This document shows positions 1 to 5,458 of a stretch of 5,484 bases of DNA, piece after piece. The stretch comes from Candidatus Bathyarchaeota archaeon (GTDB lineage Archaea > Thermoproteota > Bathyarchaeia > 40CM-2-53-6 > RBG-13-38-9), in contig JAOZGV010000158.1 in assembly GCA_026015225.1 (NCBI GenBank), positions 1 to 5,484 of the forward strand, read 5' to 3'. Positions within the stretch are counted from its first letter, which is position 1. Every line of letters starts with the position of its first letter. The translations under genes were made by a program, and so were the position numbers. Under the pieces are notes generated by a model. The model was not told the origin of the DNA. It made no database searches and saw only the letters and a list, made by a program, of their open reading frames with translations.

Positions 1-1350
1 GTGAGTCGAATGTTAGAAAAGTCTGTGTCAGTGGCTGTGGAAGCACTTAGTTGGATGGAACTTGACAGAATTGGTGAAAGAGAAGCTCTATCTAAAGTTT
101 CAAGACAGTTGAAAGTTACAGATTCTAGTTCTCTAAGATTAGCTCAAATGCTAATTTTTGAAGTTAATAGAAGACTAAATCTCATTGATTATTTAATCAA
201 CAAAGAGATTGTAGATACAAGTTCATTAGATGAAGCAACTTACGGCGTTAGAAATTTTCTACGATTATATGTTTATTGGGTCATCTTTAGGAAATCCAGT
301 GTAAAAGAGGCAATAAGCTTCTTAAAATCAGGAAGAAGAGTTATCGGTTGGAGAGAACTTCGACCATTTGAATTTTTTTTCGGTGGGTTGTTCACCGTCA
401 ATACTAAGAATATTTTTGATAATTTAGATGAAATAAAGAGGATATCTCTTCAAACGAACCATCCTAACTGGTATGTTAAACATATTTTCAAGATTTTTGG
501 AAGAAGGGAAGCATTACAGGTTTTAGAGAAGAACCTTGATAGACCTGCTAACTACTTAAGGCTCAACACTCTGAAAGGTGAGGAAGAGGAAATCGTTAAA
601 AAGCTATATTCTGAGGGAGTACGATTAGAAAAAATTATGGCATTAAAGTTTGTATATAAAATATTAAAAACTTGCAGATCTCTGATTAGATTAAATTCTT
701 ATAGAGAAGGATTATTTCACATTCAAGACAAATCGAGTTGTTTGTCGGTTCTAGCTTCCAATGCTAAACCTAATCAGATAATTTTAGACCTTTGTGCTGC
801 ACCTGGTTCAAAAACGAGTCTAATATCTCAAATTATGAAAAACAAAGGAAAAATCTATTCTATCGATATTTCAGCAAATAGAATGAGAATTTGGAAAAAA
901 GAGATGAGAAGGTTGGCTGTTAAAATTGCTGAGCCAATAATTTCGGATGTAAGTCATAATCTTCCAATAAAAATTAAAGCTGATATCGCTATAGTCGATC
1001 CACCCTGTAGTGGAACTGGAATTTTTATAAAGACACCTTCTTTGAAATGGCGATTAAATTTTGAAGATCTAATGAAATATTCAGACTTACAGTTTAAGAT
1101 AGTCAGAAATATAAGTAAATATTTGAAATCTGGCGGGATTCTAACATACTCGACGTGTAGCATAACATTGGAAGAAAATGAAATGTTAATTGAAAAATTC
1201 CTCAGAGTTCACCCTAACTTTAAATTAGTAGATATAAAACCGGATATTGGTTTGCCAGGTTTGCGAGGTTTAAAAAAGTGTAGAAGACTTTATCCACACA
1301 AGCACGAATCATCAGGATTTTTCTTAGCAAAAATGATTAAAACTTGTTAA
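1..1350 (+). CDS. RsmB/NOP2/Sun-family SAM-dependent RNA cytosine-C5 methyltransferase with N-terminal NusB-like domain
   Basis: This cytoplasmic enzyme is predicted to transfer a methyl group from S-adenosylmethionine to C5 of a cytosine in rRNA or tRNA. The 449 residues split into a helical NusB/RsmB-like RNA-binding half (about 1-150) and a Rossmann methyltransferase half (about 180-449). Visible motifs are the SAM-binding DLCAAPGSKT (263-272), the acidic IYSIDIS strand (285-291), motif IV VDPPCSGTG (332-340, Cys336) and motif VI TYSTCS (382-387, Cys386). In this family the motif VI cysteine attacks the base and the motif IV cysteine helps release product. The C-terminal GFFLAKM (439-445) is also typical. 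Bacterial RsmB has about 430 residues and the same architecture, so the GTG at base 1 is a credible start. However, it is the first base of the window, and an upstream extension cannot be excluded. Bacterial RsmB modifies 16S rRNA; the target here is unknown. It is convergent with the helicase gene. Confidence 0.9.
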   Translation: MSRMLEKSVSVAVEALSWMELDRIGEREALSKVSRQLKVTDSSSLRLAQMLIFEVNRRLNLIDYLINKEIVDTSSLDEATYGVRNFLRLYVYWVIFRKSSVKEAISFLKSGRRVIGWRELRPFEFFFGGLFTVNTKNIFDNLDEIKRISLQTNHPNWYVKHIFKIFGRREALQVLEKNLDRPANYLRLNTLKGEEEEIVKKLYSEGVRLEKIMALKFVYKILKTCRSLIRLNSYREGLFHIQDKSSCLSVLASNAKPNQIILDLCAAPGSKTSLISQIMKNKGKIYSIDISANRMRIWKKEMRRLAVKIAEPIISDVSHNLPIKIKADIAIVDPPCSGTGIFIKTPSLKWRLNFEDLMKYSDLQFKIVRNISKYLKSGGILTYSTCSITLEENEMLIEKFLRVHPNFKLVDIKPDIGLPGLRGLKKCRRLYPHKHESSGFFLAKMIKTC

Positions 1351-1406
1351 GCAAATTTTTAAAACGCGTTAGAAATGTTAAAAGATTTTGAAAGATTTGT
1401 TTGCAT
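1351..1406. terminator. Convergent spacer with weak T-rich termination signals
   Basis: These 56 bp separate two genes that run toward each other, so both transcripts must end here or overlap. On the + strand, five T's (1356-1360) follow the methyltransferase stop almost at once, fitting the T-tract terminators of archaea. The reverse strand has only short T-runs. An 8-bp perfect palindrome, AACGCGTT (1363-1370), sits in the middle, but its stem is too short to call a hairpin terminator. The terminator role is inferred from position. Confidence 0.25.
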
Positions 1407-3569
1407 TTAGAGAAGTTCGATTACCTCTTTTATTCTAATACATAATGTCCCTTCATCTCGATACAAAGTCCCCTTTGCTCTAAATCGAGTATTCTTTTTA
1501 ATTATGCTTTCTGGACCTTCGAAATCGTGAGGCATAACTCTAGCCCTCCACCTATCATTAATCCAAACCACTGCCCTACCAGGATAGACTTTTTCTATCT
1601 TTATTTCATATATATTTCTACCATAGGCGCCTTTTCCACTCGTAAATGTAGTAGCACTTGATATCGCAACATGATCTTTGCTTATTTTTGAGATCTTTTC
1701 TATCTTTTCAAGATTATCTATTGCCCCCTTTGTCATTGAGGAGGACAATCCTTCTTGCTCTGACATCTCTTCAATCAAATCATCTATTAACATTCCTTTC
1801 ATTCCTGCTTTGAGTAATATTATATAAACTCGTTTTGCAACCTTATCTACATCTTTTGTAAATCTTAGAGCCTTTTCCTCTTCAGATTGAATGGATATGG
1901 TATCGTTCTTTGATAATTCTACTCCGTCGTCTATTTCTTTTAGCTCCTCTTTCGACATAATAATTTGCTGAGGCTTTGATCCAAGGCGAATTATAGGATT
2001 TAGTTCCTGATTTAGATTTTTCATTATATTTTTCATTCTTTTGACTTTGCGGTCACTGAGATATAGATAAATTGTATCATAAGTATCTCGAGCTGCAAGT
2101 ATTACCGTCCTTCCAGCAACCTTTCTGCCTGTTCTACCTTTTCTCTGGATATACCTAATCTCACTTGGTACAGGTTCATAGAATATAACTAAGTCGACAC
2201 TCGGTATGTCTAAACCTTCTTCTGCGATACAAGTAGCAACAAGAACATTGGTGTTTCCATTTTTAAATCCTTCAAGTATATTTGCTTGATCTTTCTGTTT
2301 CAGACCCAGGTCTCCTAACCTGGATGCTTGTCCAACAAATCTTTCAACGGAAACATTTTGTATAGATTTTAGATTCTCAACTAAGTAAGAAGTAGTATCC
2401 CTATATTGACTGAAAACAATAATTTTAGATTTGGGATTTACTTGAAATTGTTTAATTATTTCTTCTTTTAGAAACTTAAGCTTTGGATGATCTATATGTT
2501 CATATTTGTCAAGCATTTTTTTGAGTGGGTCATAGTTTGGATTCTTAATTAAGGCTTTATAACTTTTCTTCACATCGCTCTCGCTTTCAACTCTCTCAAG
2601 AAAATGTTTGATTGCATGAATTCCTTGTGTCTGCAATAATTCAAGAGCGTGATACAAGGTTAATGATGCAGATTGAGCCACTATTGCACTGTAAATAGGT
2701 CCTTTTTTATTGCCAGGTTTTTTTCCAAGATCGTATCTAAGCTTCTCGCCAATTTCCAACAATTCTCTTCTATTAATATTGCCAGGTTTTCGTGCGAATC
2801 CCATTCTGGGTAGCGTGCGCACTAGCCATTTAAGCTTTTCATCTAACATCTCCTTGATTATTCTTAGAGCATCTCGATACTCTATTGGGAGATCTACCAT
2901 TCTCCAATCTATGTCTATTGGTTTTACATATGGAGCTACATCTTCGTCTTCTTCAGAACGGTGCTCCATGTGTTCGATATAGAGGGCTTTGCAAATTTCG
3001 CCAATTTTCTTATTGTCGGCTCCGGGACTTGCTGTCATTCCAAGTATGATAGGCCAGCCAGACTGTTCGGAATATTTCTTAGCTACGAAAGTATATGCAT
3101 AATCTTTTCTTGCTCGATGGCATTCATCAAAAATTAATAAGCTGAAATTCCCAAGTGTCATATTTTCACTCTTGAGATCATTCTTTACCACTTGGGGAGT
3201 GGCAAAGATTATCTTAGCATCACCGTCCCATACTTTTCTCCTATAAATACCGGTAACTTTTCCGGTCAATACTGAAATATCTGATTCACGTAACTTTAGG
3301 AAATTTTCAAAACTCTCTTTGTGCTGCATTACAAGAGGTCTAGTGGGTGCCATAACTAGAATTCGCATATTTTTATAATGATATAAAAAATGAGCCGATA
3401 CTAATGCGGATATTACCGTTTTTCCTAGTGCCGTTGGAAGCACAATTAGTGTGTTTTTATTTTTGGCTTCCTCAGCGATCCTTTTCTGATATGCTCTGTA
3501 CTCAATTTTATTTGGCCATATTAATGGCTCATCAACATATTTTATTTCAGTTTTTTCCTCGATCGTCAT
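1407..3569 (-). CDS. hef: Hef/FANCM-family superfamily 2 DNA helicase without the XPF nuclease domain
   Basis: This is an ATP-dependent helicase/translocase expected to remodel stalled replication forks and branched DNA, as archaeal Hef and eukaryotic FANCM/Mph1 do. The 720 residues show a Q-like motif YQKR (27-30), Walker A LPTALGKT (44-51), motif Ia APTRPLV (74-80), DECH box (148-151), motif III TASPG (179-183), motif IV IVFSQYRD (384-391), motif V with EEGLDIP (450-456) and motif VI QRKGRTGR (475-482). Residues about 200-365 form the helical insert typical of Hef/FANCM. Euryarchaeal Hef continues into an XPF-type ERKxxxD nuclease plus HhH. Here no such motif is seen; instead there is a predicted winged-helix region (about 570-640) and a beta-rich, possibly OB-like tail (about 655-720). 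The ATG start is fixed by an in-frame TGA five codons upstream. No Shine-Dalgarno is visible. It lies 111 bp downstream of panB and has its own TATA-like element. Confidence 0.92.
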   Translation of the reverse strand: MTIEEKTEIKYVDEPLIWPNKIEYRAYQKRIAEEAKNKNTLIVLPTALGKTVISALVSAHFLYHYKNMRILVMAPTRPLVMQHKESFENFLKLRESDISVLTGKVTGIYRRKVWDGDAKIIFATPQVVKNDLKSENMTLGNFSLLIFDECHRARKDYAYTFVAKKYSEQSGWPIILGMTASPGADNKKIGEICKALYIEHMEHRSEEDEDVAPYVKPIDIDWRMVDLPIEYRDALRIIKEMLDEKLKWLVRTLPRMGFARKPGNINRRELLEIGEKLRYDLGKKPGNKKGPIYSAIVAQSASLTLYHALELLQTQGIHAIKHFLERVESESDVKKSYKALIKNPNYDPLKKMLDKYEHIDHPKLKFLKEEIIKQFQVNPKSKIIVFSQYRDTTSYLVENLKSIQNVSVERFVGQASRLGDLGLKQKDQANILEGFKNGNTNVLVATCIAEEGLDIPSVDLVIFYEPVPSEIRYIQRKGRTGRKVAGRTVILAARDTYDTIYLYLSDRKVKRMKNIMKNLNQELNPIIRLGSKPQQIIMSKEELKEIDDGVELSKNDTISIQSEEEKALRFTKDVDKVAKRVYIILLKAGMKGMLIDDLIEEMSEQEGLSSSMTKGAIDNLEKIEKISKISKDHVAISSATTFTSGKGAYGRNIYEIKIEKVYPGRAVVWINDRWRARVMPHDFEGPESIIKKNTRFRAKGTLYRDEGTLCIRIKEVIELL

Positions 3570-3600
3570 ATATGAATTCGCTCATATCTCATTTTTACAT

Positions 3601-3614
3601 TAGAATTTATAGTC
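3601..3614 (-). promoter_or_regulatory. TATA-like element upstream of the helicase gene
   Basis: Read on the reverse strand this is GACTATAAATTCTA. The TATAAAT core is centred about 39 bp before the helicase ATG. With the usual archaeal TATA-to-start distance of about 25 bp, transcription would begin near 3582 and leave a leader of roughly a dozen bases, consistent with the lack of a Shine-Dalgarno. AT-rich spacers produce such strings by chance, so this is tentative. Confidence 0.4.
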
Positions 3615-3651
3615 ATAAGAAAGTTCTTGCTGATATGTGGTTCACTTTTAA

Positions 3652-3674
3652 AATTAATTGGGAATCAATAATTG
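3652..3674 (-). terminator. AT-rich hairpin just downstream of panB
   Basis: The arms AATTAATTG (3652-3660) and CAATAATT (3666-3673) pair over eight base pairs with one bulged A and a five-base GGAAT loop. The element begins about 7 bases after the panB stop. On the reverse strand it runs into a short T-run (AATTTT), so it may help end the panB transcript before the helicase promoter. The stem is nearly all A-T and therefore weak. Confidence 0.3.
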
Positions 3675-3680
3675 TCTCAA

Positions 3681-4535
3681 TCATACCATTTTAAGTAATT
3701 TTTCATATTCGGTTTTGTCCATATGTATGCTATGAGTTTTAGTCGGAAAAACCTGATCTTGTATTTCTTTTTTATAAGAATTTAATGCATTTAGGATGGA
3801 ATCATGTAAATTCGCAAACTCTTTAGCAAATTTTGGACTCAAGCCAAGCGATAAACCTAAAATATCGCATATATTTAACCCTATTCCATCGCAATAAGGT
3901 CCTGATCCCCAACCGAGAACAGGAATAGTTAATTTTTTGGATATTATTTTGGCCAATTCTGCTGTAGCAAATTCTATAACTATTGCAAAAGAACCGTTTT
4001 GTTCTAGAGCAATGGCATCATCTAGAATTCTCTTCGCATTTTCTGCTTTTGTTCCTTGAATCTTGTAGCCACCCGATAGAGAAGCTGACTGAGGAGTTAA
4101 TCCAATATGCCCAACAACAGGTATGCCGGCATCACTTATTGCTTTAACACTGTCGCAGACTTCGATTCCTCCTTCTAATTTGACTGCATCAACTCCTGCT
4201 TCTTTCATAAATCTTCCAGCATTTCTTAGAGCTTCTTCCACGGTCGCATAAGACATGAAGGGCATATCCCCAATAATCAATGGATACTTAGCACCCCTCA
4301 CTACTGCTTTACAAAATATTAGCATTTCATCCATTGTAACTGGTACAGTGCTGCCATATCCTAAAGCGGTCATACCCACACTTCCATCACCTATAAGTGC
4401 CACATCAATTTCCGCCATATCAGCAAAAACTGCAATTGGATAGTCATGCATGCTTACAGCCACTATCTTTTTCCCATTCTTTTTCATATTCAATAATGTG
4501 CGTATTGTAATCTTTTTTCTTTCCATGTTTTTCAC
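3681..4535 (-). CDS. panB: 3-methyl-2-oxobutanoate hydroxymethyltransferase (ketopantoate hydroxymethyltransferase)
   Basis: PanB adds a hydroxymethyl group from methylenetetrahydrofolate (or an archaeal C1 carrier) to 2-oxoisovalerate, giving ketopantoate for coenzyme A synthesis; it is a cytoplasmic (beta/alpha)8 barrel. The 284 residues cover the whole family. From my recollection of the E. coli enzyme, the metal and catalytic residues correspond to Asp50, Asp90, Lys119, Glu121 and Glu188. Signature stretches are DMPFMSYAT (90-98), VKLEGG (118-123), HIGLTPQS (143-150) and GGYKIQG (155-161). Oddities: the first metal loop reads GDGSVGM instead of the usual GDSxGM (one extra residue), and GIGAG becomes GWGSG (208-212). 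The GTG at 4535 gives the longest form; the ATG at 4526, three codons in (281 aa), is equally plausible because AGTGA just before it resembles a weak ribosome site. A stop lies in frame upstream of the GTG. A perfect inverted repeat covers the promoter. Confidence 0.9.
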   Translation of the reverse strand: MKNMERKKITIRTLLNMKKNGKKIVAVSMHDYPIAVFADMAEIDVALIGDGSVGMTALGYGSTVPVTMDEMLIFCKAVVRGAKYPLIIGDMPFMSYATVEEALRNAGRFMKEAGVDAVKLEGGIEVCDSVKAISDAGIPVVGHIGLTPQSASLSGGYKIQGTKAENAKRILDDAIALEQNGSFAIVIEFATAELAKIISKKLTIPVLGWGSGPYCDGIGLNICDILGLSLGLSPKFAKEFANLHDSILNALNSYKKEIQDQVFPTKTHSIHMDKTEYEKLLKMV

Positions 4536-4553
4536 TTGCGTAAATAGAAATTA

Positions 4554-4586
4554 GATTAAATATTTTACTAAATTCAATATTTAATC
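4554..4586 (-). promoter_or_regulatory. Perfect 11-bp inverted repeat overlapping the panB promoter
   Basis: GATTAAATATT (4554-4564) and AATATTTAATC (4576-4586) are exact reverse complements separated by 11 bases. The centre lies 35 bp before the GTG and 44 bp before the ATG of panB. Each arm contains a TTAAATATT string that could act as a TATA box on the reverse strand. The distal arm would give a start near 4555; the proximal arm would give a nearly leaderless mRNA at the panB start. The symmetry also fits a dimeric repressor site covering the promoter. Palindromic AT strings are common in AT-rich DNA, but a perfect 22-base match placed here is more than background. Confidence 0.5.
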
Positions 4587-4712
4587 GGATTCTTTAGTTT
4601 ATAAAAAATCCTATATCAATTTTAACATGATACGTAATATAAAATTTTGATTGTCCATCTTCTGATGCGCTTTTTTATTTTGTATAATTTTTTTTAGAAT
4701 GGTAAAAAACTT

Positions 4713-4726
4713 ATTTGAGTTCAAAT
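4713..4726. repeat. Short palindrome ATTTGA-GT-TCAAAT
   Basis: Two six-base arms are perfect reverse complements around a two-base spacer. It sits seven bases from the GC-rich motif on the panB side. It could be a small operator half of a larger site or a chance palindrome. The loop is too tight for an RNA hairpin unless the inner pair opens. Confidence 0.3.
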
Positions 4727-4732
4727 TTGGAT

Positions 4733-4762
4733 GCGCGCACCAAGGTACCCGACGACGACGAA
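4733..4762 (-). repeat. GC-rich motif, split copy (left member of inverted pair)
   Basis: GCGCGCAC (4733-4740) and GACGACGAA (4754-4762) match the two halves of the motif at 5243-5259 in inverted orientation. Here they are separated by 13 extra bases (CAAGGTACCCGAC, containing the palindrome GGTACC and one additional GAC unit). The motif is strikingly GC- and CpG-rich against an AT-rich background. Read on the reverse strand it points toward panB and lies directly after the T-tract following the 2TM gene. Function unknown. Confidence 0.55.
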
Positions 4763-4772
4763 ATAAAAAAAA
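4761..4772 (-). terminator. T-tract terminator for the 2TM-domain gene
   Basis: On the reverse strand this reads as eight T's, one A and three T's, about 75 bases past the stop of the 91-aa membrane protein. Archaeal RNA polymerase terminates at such T-rich runs without needing a hairpin. It is the strongest T-run on that strand in this spacer. Confidence 0.45.
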
Positions 4773-4845
4773 GAGAGAACAACAGATGATCAATATTAGC
4801 ATTTAGTTTACTATTAACTTGTGGGACACGCCAAATAACTAATTC

Positions 4846-5121
4846 TTATCTTCTATCCTTTTTCATTTTTTCGTTTTCTTTCTCAGCCATTCTTTCGGTA
4901 AAAGATCCTGTAGAAATAAATGCATTTAAACCGTGTGCTACAAGACCGATACCCCAAAATATAAGTGGAAAGATAAACCATGGAAATCCTTGTCCTGTAT
5001 AAAACCAGATAAGAAAGAGCATAATGTTAACTATCACATATATTGGAAGATGCCAATAGAAACCTACTTTTAATTCTGCACGTTCTTTTGCTTTTTTTCT
5101 TAATTGTTCATCCTCACTCAT
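4846..5121 (-). CDS. Small two-helix membrane protein of the 2TM-domain family
   Basis: This 91-residue protein has a charged N-terminus (1-18), two hydrophobic helices (about 21-42 and 47-70) joined by a short TGQGFPW turn, and a Lys/Glu/Arg-rich tail (75-91). The stretches GFYWHLPIYVIVN (20-32) and GFPWFIFPLIFWGIGL (45-60), plus AHGLNAF (62-68), resemble the 2TM domain that occurs alone in small bacterial and archaeal proteins and next to sensor kinases. Both termini probably face the cytoplasm, given their positive charge. The molecular function of the family is not known to me, and nothing nearby points to a partner. The ATG is preceded by GGGATAACA, with no clear Shine-Dalgarno, and a TATA-like element sits about 35 bp upstream. 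It is divergent from the 40-aa gene and flanked on both sides by the inverted GC-rich motif. Confidence 0.85.
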   Translation of the reverse strand: MSEDEQLRKKAKERAELKVGFYWHLPIYVIVNIMLFLIWFYTGQGFPWFIFPLIFWGIGLVAHGLNAFISTGSFTERMAEKENEKMKKDRR

Positions 5122-5148
5122 TGTTATCCCTTATGAATATACCATTTA

Positions 5149-5168
5149 ACGAATATAAAAAATTTCGT
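5149..5168 (-). promoter_or_regulatory. TATA-like element of the 2TM gene, framed by a 5-bp inverted repeat
   Basis: On the reverse strand, ATTTTTTATA (5163-5154) lies 33-42 bp upstream of the ATG, a normal place for an archaeal TATA box on a gene with a very short leader. It is bracketed by ACGAA (5149-5153) and TTCGT (5164-5168), which are exact reverse complements. The bracket could be a regulator site but is short enough to arise by chance. Confidence 0.4.
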
Positions 5169-5242
5169 AACAGATTAACCGATTTTGGAAAACAATTAAC
5201 TTCTTTCATTAAAAATCCTATTTCAAAAATGTTGAATAATCA

Positions 5243-5262
5243 TTCGTCGTCGTGCGCGCGCG
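5243..5262 (+). repeat. GC-rich motif, intact copy (right member of inverted pair)
   Basis: TTCGTCGTC (5243-5251) runs directly into GTGCGCGC (5252-5259) and continues as GCG. It is the reverse complement of the two halves found at 4733-4762, without the 13-base interruption. The 3' part is an alternating purine-pyrimidine run of 11 bases (5252-5262). It lies 73 bp before the start codon of the 40-aa gene, outside any credible coding frame. Function unknown. Confidence 0.55.
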
Positions 5263-5273
5263 ATGTGAGATGA

Positions 5274-5318
5274 AAATAATATTAGGTAGTCATGGATAAT
5301 TCTCTTTAAATAATATTA
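5274..5318 (+). promoter_or_regulatory. Direct repeat of AAATAATATTA upstream of the 40-aa gene; possible promoter
   Basis: The 11-mer AAATAATATTA occurs at 5274-5284 and again at 5308-5318, 34 bp apart. The upstream copy is a reasonable TATA-like element: a start about 25 bp downstream (near 5305) would keep the ribosome site in the mRNA. The downstream copy is too close to the start codon, because initiation 25 bp after it would lose the Shine-Dalgarno. Promoter use is inferred. Confidence 0.35.
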
Positions 5319-5323
5319 ATAGA

Positions 5324-5330
5324 GGAGGTG
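5324..5330 (+). promoter_or_regulatory. Strong Shine-Dalgarno site for the 40-aa gene
   Basis: GGAGGTG matches the CACCTCC end of archaeal 16S rRNA and is five bases from the ATG at 5336. It fixes the start and strand of the small gene. The other genes whose upstream sequence is visible have no comparable site, so this one is likely translated from a leadered, well-expressed mRNA. Confidence 0.8.
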
Positions 5331-5335
5331 GAGAA

Positions 5336-5458
5336 ATGAGTACTGAAGTAGCAACAATACTGCCAGGTGTTTTGATATTTATAGGTTTAATTGTCGCAGG
5401 GGGAACAATATATGCTGGACTAGAAAAACTGGCAGATGCGATAAATAAGCAAAAATAG
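5336..5458 (+). CDS. 40-aa single-pass membrane microprotein of unknown function
   Basis: The ATG at 5336 follows a strong Shine-Dalgarno and opens a 40-codon frame ending in TAG. The product has a short polar N-terminus (MSTEVAT), one hydrophobic helix (about residues 8-28) and a charged amphipathic tail (EKLADAINKQK, 30-40). The helix is rich in small residues (G17, A21, G22, G23, A27, G28), including G23-xxx-A27, a pattern that favours helix packing, so it may be a small subunit of a membrane complex. I recognise no family. An antisense frame at 5290-5481 covers the same bases but has no ribosome site and a proline/serine-rich composition, so I treat it as a shadow. The gene is divergent from the 2TM gene and shares its upstream region. 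Translation is well supported by the ribosome site; function is unknown. Confidence 0.7.
   Translation: MSTEVATILPGVLIFIGLIVAGGTIYAGLEKLADAINKQK

Larger units (their letters stand above)
4536..4845. other. 310-bp non-coding region between panB and the 2TM-domain gene
   Basis: No convincing gene is seen on either strand. Moving up from panB, the stretch holds a perfect 11-bp inverted repeat (4554-4586), AT-rich sequence with many T-runs, a four-pair mini-hairpin CATC/GATG followed by GCGC and six T's (4656-4676), a palindrome (4713-4726), a GC-rich motif (4733-4762) and an A8 tract (4765-4772). A 63-codon reverse-strand reading frame at 4611-4802 has low-complexity composition and no family resemblance. 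The length exceeds what one promoter needs, so a small RNA or a long panB leader is possible, but neither is shown. Confidence 0.5.

Noticed and set aside
3404..3694. 96-codon + strand frame overlapping the start of the helicase gene
   Set aside because: It is mostly antisense to conserved helicase motifs (Walker A region), has no start signals and no recognisable domain.
4656..4676. CATC-TTCT-GATG mini-hairpin followed by GCGC and six T's, resembling an intrinsic terminator on the + strand
   Set aside because: The stem has only four pairs and no + strand gene lies upstream for it to terminate.
4717..4742. tRNA-like 3' end: GTTCAAAT resembling a T-loop followed by GCACCA
   Set aside because: The flanking five-base arms do not pair, and no acceptor, D or anticodon arm can be built upstream.
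4611..4802. 63-codon reverse-strand reading frame with an RRRR stretch encoded by the GC-rich motif
   Set aside because: No ribosome site, low-complexity Lys/Asn/Ile composition and no family resemblance; the Arg run is only a by-product of the CGT repeats. The AT-rich spacer easily yields such frames.
4733..5262. Insertion sequence or CRISPR reading of the paired GC-rich motif
   Set aside because: No transposase, no clear target-site duplication and only two copies; the pair is reported as an unexplained motif instead.
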